Positions 16,881 through 27,247 are shown, counted from the stretch's first letter. The stretch: 64,000 nt of DNA from JAEVLT01 sp050496765 (GCF_050496765.1 NZ_JBNWEO010000018.1:124001-188000); one strand, 5' to 3'. Numbers and translations are program-made. Notes: generated by a model not told the origin, from the sequence alone.

Positions 16881-17924
16881 ATGGACAAGCTGGAAAGCGG
16901 CAAAACGATTACGATAAAAATTAATGGCAAAAATCAGCCATTTATCGACGAACAAGCAGAAAAAGGAAGTCAAATGGAAACAGAGCCTGCAAAATCAACA
17001 GCCGATCTTCACGCAAAACCGGAAGCCCATCAAGAAGTAGCGGCTTCAAAGGAAGCGGCTGAAGAAAGCTTTGACTGGATTTTTCCGGAAGCAGAAACAG
17101 GGATACCGGAAATAGCTACTTATAAAAAGGTGAACAACGCTGGAGTAAAAACGCAAAAACTTTCTGCCGCATATAAAAAGGATCATATGCAAAAAAGACC
17201 GATCAAGACTATTCTTTTTTCAACCATATTTGCCGTCCTCATCGGGACAAGTTTTGGGATGCTTATGCTCAAGCTGGTTGTGATGAATCCAAGCAAACCG
17301 GCAGTCGTTGAACCCCCTGCAGCAGGTAATCAGGCAGCAGCTTCACCAAGCAGCAGTTCGGAATCTGCTGTGCTGAAAGCTTTTACGACGTATGTTGTAC
17401 AAGAAGGCGTCTACACTTTAAAGAAATCAGCTGAGGACATCTCGAAATTAGCTGTGCAAAAAGGTTTGCCAGCCAAAGTTGTTGAGATCAACGGCCAGAA
17501 CTTTTTGTTCCTCGGAATTGCAAATTCACTGGAAGCGGCAAAAGGGATGGAAAATGTTTATAAAGGAAAAGGGGTAAATGAACCATACTCAAAGGCATTG
17601 GCTGTTCCCGAAAAAAAACTAACGAATGTAAGCCAAGCTGAAAAAATATTCAGTGAAGCAATGCCAGCGTATTTTTTAACAATATCAAAAGCTGCAGCGA
17701 ATGCAATGGCCTCGGCTGATGTGCCCGCCAATTTGCAAAAAGATCTTGCATCAATTTCCATAGATGAAAAGCAGGTAAAAAACAAGCAGTTAAAAAGTTT
17801 AGCAACAGCTTTAGCAGGAGCCAATGAACAATTAAAGGAGTTTCAAAAATCCAAAAATCAGCAAGCAATTGTTAAAGCCCAACAAGACCTGCTAACATTT
17901 CTTCAATTGTATTACTCACTGTAA
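16881..17924 (+). CDS. spoIIB: Sporulation protein SpoIIB (SPOR-domain, engulfment)
   Basis: SpoIIB localises to the sporulation septum and helps septal peptidoglycan dissolution and SpoIIDMP recruitment during engulfment. 347 residues. The N-terminal KTITIKINGKNQPF matches the SpoIIB start; a cytoplasmic acidic region follows. One membrane span lies at about 110-134, and a SPOR-type peptidoglycan-binding domain at about 165-240 (FTTYVVQEGVYTLKKSAED). The final about 100 residues are Ala/Lys-rich and helical. Position between the prepilin peptidase region and maf matches B. subtilis spoIIB. AAAGGAG precedes ATG 16881. Terminators on both sides make it monocistronic. Confidence 0.88.
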   Translation: MDKLESGKTITIKINGKNQPFIDEQAEKGSQMETEPAKSTADLHAKPEAHQEVAASKEAAEESFDWIFPEAETGIPEIATYKKVNNAGVKTQKLSAAYKKDHMQKRPIKTILFSTIFAVLIGTSFGMLMLKLVVMNPSKPAVVEPPAAGNQAAASPSSSSESAVLKAFTTYVVQEGVYTLKKSAEDISKLAVQKGLPAKVVEINGQNFLFLGIANSLEAAKGMENVYKGKGVNEPYSKALAVPEKKLTNVSQAEKIFSEAMPAYFLTISKAAANAMASADVPANLQKDLASISIDEKQVKNKQLKSLATALAGANEQLKEFQKSKNQQAIVKAQQDLLTFLQLYYSL

Positions 17925-17972
17925 TTTTTTCGCCAAAATCTAACGAAATTCGATTATTTTCCGGGAAATGGA

Positions 17973-18003
17973 GAAGCTGTCATTATACACGACAGCTTCT
18001 TTT
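17973..18003 (+). terminator. Terminator of spoIIB
   Basis: Nine-base-pair stem GAAGCTGTC (17973-17981) with GACAGCTTC (17991-17999) followed by TTTT. Confidence 0.85.
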
Positions 18004-18056
18004 GATTATTTTGGCTACTCAGAATTTATATCCATAAATTCTGAATGGGAATCAAA
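18001..18056. repeat. Nested inverted repeat carrying a dispersed core motif
   Basis: An inner perfect palindrome TCAGAATTTA (18019-18028) / TAAATTCTGA (18035-18044) is flanked by outer arms TTTGATT (18001-18007) and AATCAAA (18050-18056). The core TATATCCATAAATTCTGAA (18027-18045) recurs near 31738 and 61006. The rest of the 327-base spoIIB-maf gap holds the spoIIB terminator and an AT-rich region with a possible weak maf promoter (TTGTTT 18180-18185, TACGAT 18203-18208). Confidence 0.65.
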
Positions 18057-18251
18057 GAAAGCATATGATCCTCGAAATGGGAATGATATATAACTTGGTA
18101 GCGTAGCAGGATTTATTTTGTAAACAGAAAATTTAATTGCATAGTTAGACAAATTTTATCAAATTTTAACAAATAGAAATTGTTTACTTTCGCTATTTTT
18201 GATACGATAAAAATGTATCTCCCGATTCTGAACAAAAGGCATGGTGATTTT

Positions 18252-18830
18252 ATGCAGAACCTCATACTAGCCTCTTCTTCTCCGCGCCGCAAACAACTAC
18301 TAGAAAACCTTCAAGTAACTTTCCAAGTTATGAGCAGTGAAGTAGATGAAAGCTTTGACTCTACGCTCACACCGGAAGAAATTGTTATGGAGCTGGCAGG
18401 TCGAAAAGCGATGGCTGTTTTTGAGGCAAATCCTTCTTCGTTTGTCATTGGCGCTGATACAATTGTAGTTGCTCAAGATCATGTATTAGGTAAGCCAAAG
18501 GACAAGCAGGAGGCTTTTGAAATGCTAAAAAAGCTATCAGGAAAGCAGCATGATGTTTTTACCGGTGTTTCGATAATGTCTCCACATTTTTCATCTCGTT
18601 TCTATGAAAAAACAGAAGTTGTGTTTTGGGAGTTGACGGACAAAGAAATTGAAGCCTATGTGCAAACGGGTGAACCGCTTGATAAAGCCGGGGCATATGG
18701 CATTCAGGAATTCGGCAGCATGCTTGTCAAAAAAATACACGGTGATTATTTTGCCGTTGTTGGACTCCCTGTTGCAAGGACGATTCGTGAACTGAAAAGA
18801 GCGGGTTACAGGCTTCCATTTTCCCTATAG
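18252..18830 (+). CDS. maf: Maf nucleotide pyrophosphatase
   Basis: House-cleaning enzyme that hydrolyses dTTP, UTP and modified pyrimidine nucleotides to monophosphates; linked to septum formation in B. subtilis. 192 residues. The signature LILASSSPRRKQLL spans residues 4-17, and FVIGADTIV and AGAYGIQEFG are the other conserved blocks. ATG 18252 is chosen over an upstream in-frame TTG at 18180 because the Maf fold starts at residue 4 and GGTGA lies just before. Followed by radC after 37 bases. Confidence 0.95.
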   Translation: MQNLILASSSPRRKQLLENLQVTFQVMSSEVDESFDSTLTPEEIVMELAGRKAMAVFEANPSSFVIGADTIVVAQDHVLGKPKDKQEAFEMLKKLSGKQHDVFTGVSIMSPHFSSRFYEKTEVVFWELTDKEIEAYVQTGEPLDKAGAYGIQEFGSMLVKKIHGDYFAVVGLPVARTIRELKRAGYRLPFSL

Positions 18831-18867
18831 CATCCCCGCAACTCCCGAGCCAAAGGGAGGAATAATT

Positions 18868-19557
18868 TTGTCAACCAACACGTTAATGATTCGTGATTTT
18901 CCCCAGGATGAAAGACCAAGGGAACGCTTTATTCAACAGGGACCGCAAAGTTTATCGAACCATGAATTGATTGCCATTTTACTCCGTACTGGCACAAAAG
19001 ATGAATCGGTTTTGCAATTATCCAATCGGCTTCTTTCCCATTTCGAAGGGCTGAGACAACTAAAGTCCGCAACCTTAGAAGAAATAACCGCGATTAAAGG
19101 AATCGGTTCGGCAAAGGCAATTCAGGTTCTTGCCGCGATTGAAATCGGCAGAAGGGTAACAAGTTTGACGTTTGCAGACCGATATGTCATTCGCTCTCCA
19201 GAAGATGGCGCCAAATATGTCATGGATGAAATGCGCTTCCTTTCACAAGAACATTTTGTCTGCCTATACCTCAATACGAAAAATCAAGTTCTTCACAAAC
19301 ACACTGTCTTTATCGGCAGTCTAAATGCTTCGATTGTGCATCCGCGCGAAGTGTATCGAGAGGCATTAAAACGCTCAGCTGCTTCCATTATTTGTCTGCA
19401 TAACCACCCTTCCGGTGACCCTACGCCAAGCCGAGAGGATATTGAAGTGACACGAAGGCTTTCAGAAAGCGGAAAAATCATTGGCGTTGATCTATTGGAT
19501 CATTTGATTATTGGGGAAAATAAATTTGTGAGTCTTAAGGAAAAAGGGTATGTATGA
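18868..19557 (+). CDS. radC: RadC family JAB-domain protein
   Basis: Conserved protein of uncertain function, once linked to DNA repair; the domain is a Zn-dependent JAMM/MPN fold. 229 residues: an N-terminal helix-hairpin-helix region (about 70-95, ITAIKGIGSAKAIQVLAAIE) and the JAMM motif HNHPSGDPTPSRED with His178, His180 and Asp191. The start is TTG at 18868: AAAGGGAGG (18852-18860) sits 7 bases upstream, while the next in-frame ATG at 18886 has no binding site. The maf-radC-mreB order is conserved. Confidence 0.93.
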   Translation: MSTNTLMIRDFPQDERPRERFIQQGPQSLSNHELIAILLRTGTKDESVLQLSNRLLSHFEGLRQLKSATLEEITAIKGIGSAKAIQVLAAIEIGRRVTSLTFADRYVIRSPEDGAKYVMDEMRFLSQEHFVCLYLNTKNQVLHKHTVFIGSLNASIVHPREVYREALKRSAASIICLHNHPSGDPTPSREDIEVTRRLSESGKIIGVDLLDHLIIGENKFVSLKEKGYV

Positions 19558-19661
19558 TACTATGATTTTCATGGACGTTACGATATAATAATGTTTATGA
19601 TTTTTTCGGATTCATTGCATTATTGAATCCTGCTAGTTTATTGGAACCCATTGAAAAATAA

Positions 19662-20738
<1,077 letters not shown>

Positions 20739-20755
20739 TAACAGAGGTGTAAATC

Positions 20756-21634
20756 ATGCCACAATTTTTCTGGAATAAAAGGCTGATTATGCTGCTTGTC
20801 AGCATTATCATTCTCGTGGCGTTGATTGGGTTTTCTTTACGGGGGAGGAGTCAGCCCTCCTGGCCAGAGCAGTTTGTAAAAGACACTGCTGGCTGGATTC
20901 AGTCCCTTGTTTCAAAGCCTGCCCAATATGTTGCCAGCTTCATTGGAAACCTTCAAGATTTGCAAAACACATATGACGAAAATAAACAATTGAAAACTCG
21001 CGTGGAAAAAATCGTCAGTTTAGAAGCGCAAGTACAAATGCTAAAAAAAGAAAATAAGCAGCTGCGCGATGTATTAGGCGAGAAAAAATCGTTGAGTGAT
21101 AAAGAGCCAATGGCGGCAGCGGTAATTGGCAGAAATCCTGATCGATGGCAGGAAATTGTAATTATTGATAAGGGAAAAGTCAACGGCATTAAACAAAATA
21201 TGGCGGTTATGACCGCTACCGGTTTAGTTGGTAAAGTAAAAAGCGTGAACCAATTTACTTCTACTGTCCAGCTGTTAAGTGCGATGGATCCGAAAAACCG
21301 GATTTCTGCAATTGTCCAAGGCAGCAACACAAACGGAACAGTCGAAGGGTATGACGAAGAGAAGAAGCTTTTGCTCGTTAAACGAATCCCGTATGACGCA
21401 AAAGTTGCGAAGGGGCAAACGGTCATTACCTCAGGATTGGGCGGCGTTTTTCCCGAAGGGCTTTTAATCGGAACGGTTGTTGATGTCAAACCGGATCAAT
21501 ATGGATTAAATCAAACAGCTTACGTCAAGCCTGGAGCGGACTTTTATGAGATTCGAAACGTTCTTGTCATCACAAGACTTATGCCCCAGCCTAGTTTAAG
21601 TCAAATGGGAAGCCAAAAGGGGGAGAATTTTTGA
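20756..21634 (+). CDS. mreC: Cell-shape protein MreC
   Basis: Bitopic membrane protein that scaffolds the elongation machinery outside the cell. 292 residues: one membrane span at about 9-27, a coiled coil (about 65-110, NKQLKTRVEKIVSLEAQVQM), then paired beta-barrel domains with VIGRNPDRWQEIVIIDKG and VITSGLGGVFPEGLLIGTV, the typical MreC signature. AGAGGTG precedes the ATG. Overlaps mreD by 4 bases. Confidence 0.96.
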   Translation: MPQFFWNKRLIMLLVSIIILVALIGFSLRGRSQPSWPEQFVKDTAGWIQSLVSKPAQYVASFIGNLQDLQNTYDENKQLKTRVEKIVSLEAQVQMLKKENKQLRDVLGEKKSLSDKEPMAAAVIGRNPDRWQEIVIIDKGKVNGIKQNMAVMTATGLVGKVKSVNQFTSTVQLLSAMDPKNRISAIVQGSNTNGTVEGYDEEKKLLLVKRIPYDAKVAKGQTVITSGLGGVFPEGLLIGTVVDVKPDQYGLNQTAYVKPGADFYEIRNVLVITRLMPQPSLSQMGSQKGENF

Positions 21635-22149
21635 GAAAATTTCTTCTTCCTTTACTCTTTTTATTTTTGTTTGTTTTTGAAAGCATCTTTATGCAATTCT
21701 TACCAGGTACTATATTTCAAAGGGAATGGATCCTGGCTCCTCACTTTTTAATTGCCGCAATTCTTTTTTTTACGATCTATGGCAGCGAGAGGCGCGGTAT
21801 ACTCTACGGATTATTATTTGGACTTCTATTTGATGTCGTCTATACCGAAATCATTGGTATCTATTTGTTTTTGTATCCATTTGTCGCATATTTGGTGACC
21901 AAAATGATGAAGGTGCTGCAAACCAATCTTTTTTTGGCATCCTTGATGGTAGTAACTGGAGTGGCATTGGTCGAACTAGGTTCATATGAAATGAACATGC
22001 TGATCCATATAACAAGCATGAATTTTATAACTTTCGTTACGATTCGACTTTTTCCAACTTTGATTCTCAATGCAATTTTTATTCTTTTGGCCGCCTTCCC
22101 ATTAAAGCGGTATTTTGAAAATTTCGCTAAAAACTTGCGCGCAGAGTAA
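21631..22149 (+). CDS. mreD: Cell-shape protein MreD
   Basis: Integral membrane component of the elongasome. 172 residues with five or six hydrophobic spans, beginning [19 protein letters not shown]. The start is TTG at 21631, forming TTGA with the mreC stop, with AAGGGGGAG upstream; there is no ATG alternative near. Length and gene order fit MreD. Confidence 0.93.
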   Translation: MRKFLLPLLFLFLFVFESIFMQFLPGTIFQREWILAPHFLIAAILFFTIYGSERRGILYGLLFGLLFDVVYTEIIGIYLFLYPFVAYLVTKMMKVLQTNLFLASLMVVTGVALVELGSYEMNMLIHITSMNFITFVTIRLFPTLILNAIFILLAAFPLKRYFENFAKNLRAE

Positions 22150-22224
22150 GACAATCTTTTGTTAAAAAGAGGAGTTTTCTTTTTTTTATCGAATTCAGAT
22201 ATAAGGATAAAAACAATGAAAAAG

Positions 22225-22252
22225 CAAGCTGCCGTTCGCAAGCAGCTTGTTT
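22225..22252 (+). terminator. Weak terminator or attenuator between mreD and minC
   Basis: Stem CAAGCTGC (22225-22232) with GCAGCTTG (22242-22249), 9-base loop, only three T after it. May reduce read-through into minCD. Confidence 0.45.
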
Positions 22253-22301
22253 AAATATGAGAAATGAATGGCTATGCTTGCTTATTGAGGTGAACTTCTT
22301 C

Positions 22302-22982
22302 ATGAATAAACGGCAAAATGTAACAATTAAAGGAACAAAAGATGGATTGACACTAAACTTGGATGATAGCTGTTCTTTTCATGAGTTAAAAAAGGAATTG
22401 GATGATAAGCTGTCTGCTACCTACCGGGTACACGAAGACCGACCGTTGATTCATGTCAGACTTGAAACAGGAAATCGCTACTTAACAAACGCTCAGCAAG
22501 AAGAATTAAAAATGCTTGTCAGACAGAAAAAGAATCTTATTGTGGAAGAAATCCGTTCAAATGTCATCACAAAGGAAGAAGCAGAGGCATTAAGGAAGCA
22601 GCATGAAGTACTGACATTGGCAAGAATTATTCGTTCGGGACAAGTTGTTGAAGTTACCGGCGACTTGCTGCTGATCGGGGATGTGAATCCGGGCGGAACC
22701 GTAAAAGCGGGTGGCAATATATTTATCATGGGGACATTAAGAGGAATGGCGCATGCAGGCTGCTACGGCAATGAAGAGGCCGTGATTGCCGCCTCGAGCA
22801 TGAAACCTTCGCAGCTAAGGATCAGTGATTGCATCAACCGTGCGCCTGACCATGCTATAAACGTTGAAAAACACGAAATGGAATGTGCTTACATAAATGA
22901 AAATCGTCAAATTATTGTTGATAGATTACAAGGTTTAGTACATCTTAGACCGAATCTAACTAGATTAGAAGGGGGACGTTAA
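22302..22982 (+). CDS. minC: Septum site-determining protein MinC
   Basis: Inhibits FtsZ polymerisation near the poles, carried to the membrane by MinD. 226 residues: N-terminal FtsZ-interacting domain (about 1-100), then the C-terminal beta-helix domain (about 115-215) with repeated Gly turns such as [20 protein letters not shown] and [17 protein letters not shown] 22302 is chosen: GAGGTG lies 9 bases upstream, and it removes an unconserved 15-residue extension. minD follows one base after the stop. Confidence 0.95.
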   Translation: MNKRQNVTIKGTKDGLTLNLDDSCSFHELKKELDDKLSATYRVHEDRPLIHVRLETGNRYLTNAQQEELKMLVRQKKNLIVEEIRSNVITKEEAEALRKQHEVLTLARIIRSGQVVEVTGDLLLIGDVNPGGTVKAGGNIFIMGTLRGMAHAGCYGNEEAVIAASSMKPSQLRISDCINRAPDHAINVEKHEMECAYINENRQIIVDRLQGLVHLRPNLTRLEGGR

Positions 22983-22983
22983 T

Positions 22984-23787
22984 ATGGGAGAAGCGATCGT
23001 CATCACATCTGGTAAAGGCGGCGTCGGGAAAACAACAACATCTGCCAATATCGGTACTGCTCTAGCATTACAAGGAAAGAAAGTTTGCTTAGTCGATACA
23101 GATATTGGATTGCGCAATTTGGATGTTGTCATGGGGCTTGAAAATCGAATTATATATGATCTTGTAGATGTCGTCGAAGGGCGCTGCAAAATCCATCAAG
23201 CGCTTGTGAAGGATAAACGGTTTGAAGACTTGCTGTATTTGCTGCCAGCTGCCCAAACAACCGATAAATCGGCTGTTACACCGGAACAAATGAAAACGTT
23301 AATTGATCAATTGAAGCAGGATTACGATTATATTGTAATCGATTGTCCAGCCGGAATTGAGCAAGGCTACAAAAATGCGGTGGCCGGTGCCGATAAAGCA
23401 ATTGTCGTCACCACTCCGGAGGTATCGGCAGTCCGTGATGCGGATCGTATTATTGGTTTGCTTGAAAAGGAAAAACACATTGAATCACCAAAGCTTGTTA
23501 TTAATCGGATCCGCAACCATATGATGAAAAATGGCGATATGCTGGACGTTGATGAAATAACTACACATTTATCCATTGAGTTAATTGGCATTGTTGCCGA
23601 TGATGATGAGGTCATCAAGGCATCGAATCATGGCGAGCCAATCGCAATGAACCCAACAAACAAAGCATCAATCGCCTATCGCAATATCGCCAGAAGAATT
23701 CTCGGTGAATCGATTCCACTTCAGCCGCTTGAAGACAGTGATAAAGGCGTCTTCGCGAAATTGAAAAAGTTTTTTGGCGGGAAATAA
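22984..23787 (+). CDS. minD: Septum site-determining ATPase MinD
   Basis: Membrane-cycling ATPase of the ParA/MinD family that activates MinC. 267 residues. Deviant Walker A KGGVGKTT at 11-18, the switch region DTDIGLRNLDVVMGLENR, and the C-terminal amphipathic membrane-targeting helix (VFAKLKKFFGGK) are visible. GGGGGACG precedes the ATG. In bacilli the partner at the poles is DivIVA, encoded elsewhere; no minE is expected or seen. Confidence 0.97.
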   Translation: MGEAIVITSGKGGVGKTTTSANIGTALALQGKKVCLVDTDIGLRNLDVVMGLENRIIYDLVDVVEGRCKIHQALVKDKRFEDLLYLLPAAQTTDKSAVTPEQMKTLIDQLKQDYDYIVIDCPAGIEQGYKNAVAGADKAIVVTTPEVSAVRDADRIIGLLEKEKHIESPKLVINRIRNHMMKNGDMLDVDEITTHLSIELIGIVADDDEVIKASNHGEPIAMNPTNKASIAYRNIARRILGESIPLQPLEDSDKGVFAKLKKFFGGK

Positions 23788-23809
23788 TAATGAAAAGAAG
23801 TACTGAAAA

Positions 23810-23843
23810 AAACGCTTGAATCGAATTGTTCAAGCGTTTTATA
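23810..23843 (+). terminator. Terminator of the mre-min operon
   Basis: Eleven-base-pair stem AAACGCTTGAA (23810-23820) with TTCAAGCGTTT (23829-23839); the following T run is short. Confidence 0.7.
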
Positions 23844-23855
23844 TTTGTCCATCAA

Positions 23856-23885
23856 GTCATACTCACCGCCTGTCCTTCATAAACT
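23856..23885 (+). promoter_or_regulatory. Candidate sigma-E promoter of spoIVFAB
   Basis: GTCATACT (23856-23863) and CATAAACT (23878-23885) with a 14-base spacer closely match the sigma-E pattern (ATA, 16 bases, CATAcanT). The start codon is 44 bases downstream. The spoIVF operon is sigma-E dependent in B. subtilis. Confidence 0.65.
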
Positions 23886-23928
23886 TGTACAAAGTGGAAA
23901 ATGGATGAAGGATGGGGGATGAACGAGT

Positions 23929-24705
23929 ATGGCACGCTCAAGACCTGATGAGATACGGCGGAGAATTGCCAAAAGACGAAAAGAAAACAGAGGAAACGGT
24001 TCGGAGCGCATGGTGGTTCTTCCGGAAGAGGATGAAAAATATGGCTTTAATCAGTTTGCTTCCTATGAACCGGGCGGACGGGATGAGGAAATTCACCCGT
24101 TATTCCGCAAAGAGGTGTTCTTTTTTAAGCTGCTTGCATCGATCTGTTTGTTCCTTGTCGTTGCGATCATGTTTCGAAATCAGTCGCCGGCACTGGATTC
24201 AGCAAGGTCGATTGTAAAAAACTCTTTTTCCCAGGAATTCCAATTTGCCGCTGTCAGCAAGTGGTATGAGAATAAGTTTGGCAAACCATTAGCACTCTTG
24301 CCATTTAATGAAAAAAAGCCTGATGTCAAAAACGTAAGCAATCAATATGCTGTTCCGGCATCTGGAAGAATCCTTGAGAATTTTGACAAAAATGGGCAGG
24401 GCGTAATGGTGGAAACAAGCAAAGGGTCACCGGTAAAAGCGTATAATGAAGGCGTTGTAACCTTTGCTGGAATAAAAGATGGTTTGGGAAAAACGGTTAT
24501 CATCCAACATTCAGACAAGACGGAATCGTGGTATGGAAACCTCGATCAAATCAATGTCGGCTTATACGAATTTGTTTCAAAAGGAAAAGAGGTCGGCACG
24601 GTTTCGGGATCAGCCGGCAAGGACAAAACAAAGGGTGAATTTTACTTTGCCATCAAAAAAGGGGATGCGTTTATTGATCCCATTCAGGTGATTCGCTTTG
24701 ACTAA
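23929..24705 (+). CDS. spoIVFA: Stage IV sporulation protein FA (SpoIVFB regulator)
   Basis: Scaffold in the mother-cell membrane around the forespore that holds SpoIVFB together with BofA and keeps it inactive until the SpoIVB signal arrives. 258 residues: basic start MARSRPDEIRRRIAKRR, one membrane span at about 64-83, and a degenerate M23/LytM domain (about 150-255, VKAYNEGVVTFAGIKDGLG), which lacks the catalytic histidine pattern. ATG 23929 follows GGGGGATG. It overlaps spoIVFB by 8 bases, indicating coupled expression. Confidence 0.93.
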   Translation: MARSRPDEIRRRIAKRRKENRGNGSERMVVLPEEDEKYGFNQFASYEPGGRDEEIHPLFRKEVFFFKLLASICLFLVVAIMFRNQSPALDSARSIVKNSFSQEFQFAAVSKWYENKFGKPLALLPFNEKKPDVKNVSNQYAVPASGRILENFDKNGQGVMVETSKGSPVKAYNEGVVTFAGIKDGLGKTVIIQHSDKTESWYGNLDQINVGLYEFVSKGKEVGTVSGSAGKDKTKGEFYFAIKKGDAFIDPIQVIRFD

Positions 24706-25564
24706 AGCGTTCAAACTTTTGCAGCTTGTGCAAATTCATCCATTGTTATGGCTCGTGATTGCAGTCTCTGTTGCCACGGCGCATTTTTTAGAATTATCGA
24801 TCATGATGGCGATTATTTTCATTCATGAAATGGGGCATGCTGCTGCAGCGGCTTTTTTTTCTTGGCGCATAAAAAAAATTGTCCTGCTGCCATTTGGCGG
24901 TGTAGCTGAAATGGATGAGCACGGGAACAGGCCTTTAAAAGAGGAGGCCATTGTTGTTGCTGCAGGCCCCTTGCAGCATGTGTGGATGATCGGCCTTGCG
25001 TATGTGCTCTATCTATCATCATTTATGCCTGAACCGTTCTTTCAGCTTTTTTTTCAATACAATTTGATGATTCTGTTCTTTAATCTCTTTCCGATTTGGC
25101 CGCTAGACGGCGGAAAAATGATCTTTTTACTCTTTTCATTGAAAAAATCATTTTCTCAGGCGCACCACATCACCCTAATCATCTCAGGCTTCGTTCTGAG
25201 TCTCTTTTCCCTGTTTATTGCCGTTAGTGCACCTTACCATATCAATGTTTGGGTTGTGATTGGCTTTTTGGCTTTTTCGCTCTTCCACGAATGGAAACAA
25301 CGGCGATATGTTTTTATTCGCTTTTTATTGGAGCGTTATTATGGAAAAAAAACGGGATCCTATTTATTAAAGCCAATCCAAGCGGATGAAAGTGAATTGA
25401 TTATTCATGTTCTCGAGCGGTTTCAACGCGGCTGCAAGCATCCAATTATGATCAGCGGCTCGGGCGGAGAACAGGCCACTCTGGATGAGAATGAAATACT
25501 GCACGCGTATTTTAGCGAAAGAAGAGTTTCGGCTAAAATAAGCGACCTTTTCTTTTCTTACTGA
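24698..25564 (+). CDS. spoIVFB: Intramembrane metalloprotease SpoIVFB
   Basis: Site-2-type zinc protease that cleaves pro-sigma-K in the mother cell. 288 residues. The zinc motif HEMGH is at His43-Glu44-His47, and the third ligand Asp137 lies in NLFPIWPLDGGK, the same positions as in B. subtilis. Six hydrophobic segments and a C-terminal CBS-like domain (about 210-288) follow the family plan. The start is TTG at 24698 with AGGTGA upstream, inside the end of spoIVFA. Confidence 0.95.
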   Translation: MTKAFKLLQLVQIHPLLWLVIAVSVATAHFLELSIMMAIIFIHEMGHAAAAAFFSWRIKKIVLLPFGGVAEMDEHGNRPLKEEAIVVAAGPLQHVWMIGLAYVLYLSSFMPEPFFQLFFQYNLMILFFNLFPIWPLDGGKMIFLLFSLKKSFSQAHHITLIISGFVLSLFSLFIAVSAPYHINVWVVIGFLAFSLFHEWKQRRYVFIRFLLERYYGKKTGSYLLKPIQADESELIIHVLERFQRGCKHPIMISGSGGEQATLDENEILHAYFSERRVSAKISDLFFSY

Positions 25565-25618
25565 AATTCAAGGAAATCGTTATAATAAGAGTATAAAAGA
25601 AAAAGTGAGGCAGTAAGA

Positions 25619-27106
25619 TTGAAAAAATTGATTGTCAATTATACAGCAAGAGAAAAGAGATTTGCCTTAGTAAACGATAACCGGGTAGAGAGCCTGGTTT
25701 TTGATCGGCCGGATCAGCAATCACTTGTCGGAAATATTTACTACGGAACCGTAACAAAGGTATTGCCCGGCATGAATGCTGTTTTTATTGAAATCGGCGA
25801 AGGGAAGCAAGCGTACCTGCCTCGCAAGCTGCTTGCAAGCTATGTACAATCCCAAGAAGATCGGGCTGTGAAAGAGAAAAAAAGTCTATCTGCCTTTGTT
25901 CATCAAGGGGAAAAAATGCTTGTGCAGATTGAAAAGGATGCTACAGGAACGAAAGGGCCAAAGGCGACAGGCATTATTGAAATTCAAGGCCGTCATCTCA
26001 TCTATATGCCCCAGGGTAAGTATGTCGCTGTTTCCAAAAAGATTGCCGGGGAGAAGGAAAAAGCTGCCCTCAGAGCAATTGGCCGTCAACTAAAGAACGA
26101 GGATGAAGGTCTTATTTTTCGAACTTCAAGTTTGGACTGTTCAGAGGAAGAAGTGGCGTCAGAGCTTTTGACGCTCAGGAACCAATACCGCGAACTGCTC
26201 GGAAAAGCCGGCAGTTTCAAGTATCCAGGGTTGCTTTTGCAAAGGGATTCATTTTTGGATCAGGTGATCGAAGCAGCCAAAACCATTCCAAACGGTGAAG
26301 TCATGGTTGACGACGGAGAGGTAAAACGATTCCTTGAAACGAGCGAAGCAGTAAAAGATCGTGCAATCAATGTGACATTTTACAATCAAAAGGAAAATAT
26401 TTTTGCAGCAGCCAAAATTGAACATGCGGTTGAAAAGGCGTTGAAAAGGCTTGTTTGGCTTGAAAATGGCGCATACCTTGTCTTTGATCAAACCGAAGCG
26501 CTGACGATTATTGATGTCAATACAGGCAAGTTTTCCGGAAAAGTCGATCTTGAGGATACGATTGTAAAAACAAACCTTTTGGCTGCAAAGGAAGCTGTAA
26601 GGCAATTGCGCCTTCGCGATATCGGCGGCATGATTTTGATTGATTTTATCGATATGGCAAATGACGGAGAACGGAAAGCCGTTTTAAAAGCGATTGAACA
26701 AGAAATCGAACGGGATGAAAAAAGGATCAAAGTCAGTGGCTTTACGGAGCTTGGAATACTACAGTTAACGAGGAAGAAAACGAAAGTATCACTGTCAGAA
26801 GCATTGGAAGAAAAATGTCCGGTGTGTGATGGGAAGGGAAGGGTCATGAGCGCCGAGACCGCTGCCTTTAAACTGGAACGAGAATTACTGGAACACCGCC
26901 ACAGTGAATACGAAGCTGTTCTGATTGACACCACAGCGGCGGTAAAAGAAGCTTTTGAAGGTCCGGGCAAAGATTTTTTAAAGCAATTTGAAGAAATGAT
27001 TCATTTAAAAATCTTTTTTTCGATTGAACCGAATCCTGTCCCGTTCTATTCCATAAGGCAATTTGGAACAATAAAAGACATTGCACAAAAAGGCGATTTC
27101 TATTGA
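25619..27106 (+). CDS. rng: Ribonuclease G/E family endoribonuclease
   Basis: Single-strand-specific endoribonuclease for rRNA and mRNA processing. 495 residues, RNase G size. The S1 domain is at about 37-120. The catalytic metal-binding aspartates lie in TIIDVNTGKFSG and ILIDFIDM, and the zinc-link CPVC is at about residue 400 in EEKCPVCDGKGR. The start is TTG 25619 with GTGAGG upstream; a TATAAT at 25581-25586 may be a -10. B. subtilis lacks this gene and relies on RNase Y, but it occurs at this locus, before rplU, in several other bacilli. Confidence 0.93.
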   Translation: MKKLIVNYTAREKRFALVNDNRVESLVFDRPDQQSLVGNIYYGTVTKVLPGMNAVFIEIGEGKQAYLPRKLLASYVQSQEDRAVKEKKSLSAFVHQGEKMLVQIEKDATGTKGPKATGIIEIQGRHLIYMPQGKYVAVSKKIAGEKEKAALRAIGRQLKNEDEGLIFRTSSLDCSEEEVASELLTLRNQYRELLGKAGSFKYPGLLLQRDSFLDQVIEAAKTIPNGEVMVDDGEVKRFLETSEAVKDRAINVTFYNQKENIFAAAKIEHAVEKALKRLVWLENGAYLVFDQTEALTIIDVNTGKFSGKVDLEDTIVKTNLLAAKEAVRQLRLRDIGGMILIDFIDMANDGERKAVLKAIEQEIERDEKRIKVSGFTELGILQLTRKKTKVSLSEALEEKCPVCDGKGRVMSAETAAFKLERELLEHRHSEYEAVLIDTTAAVKEAFEGPGKDFLKQFEEMIHLKIFFSIEPNPVPFYSIRQFGTIKDIAQKGDFY

Positions 27107-27132
27107 CACTCGAAAAGGTGTTGTGATAGACT
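27103..27132 (+). promoter_or_regulatory. Candidate sigma-A promoter of rplU operon
   Basis: Perfect TTGACA (27103-27108) and TAGACT (27127-27132) with 18-base spacing, starting inside the last codon of rng. Confidence 0.55.
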
Positions 27133-27137
27133 TTTAC

Positions 27138-27240
27138 TGTTATGTTTGTAGCACCTGTGCTACAACCGCACAGATCAGGTTTTAAGTTTTTGCGTTCTGC
27201 CAAACACCTGTGAATGGCGAGTCTGAGTTTATAAGGAGGT
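27138..27240 (+). promoter_or_regulatory. Ribosomal protein L21 leader
   Basis: The segment before rplU holds a perfect hairpin TGTAGCA (27147-27153) / TGCTACA (27158-27164), then CCGCACAGATCAGG and, close to the start, CACCTGTGAATGGCGAGTCT. These match my memory of the L21 leader known in Bacillus and relatives. It likely mediates autoregulation of the rplU-prp-rpmA operon by L21. Confidence 0.8.
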
Positions 27241-27247
27241 GCATTTC

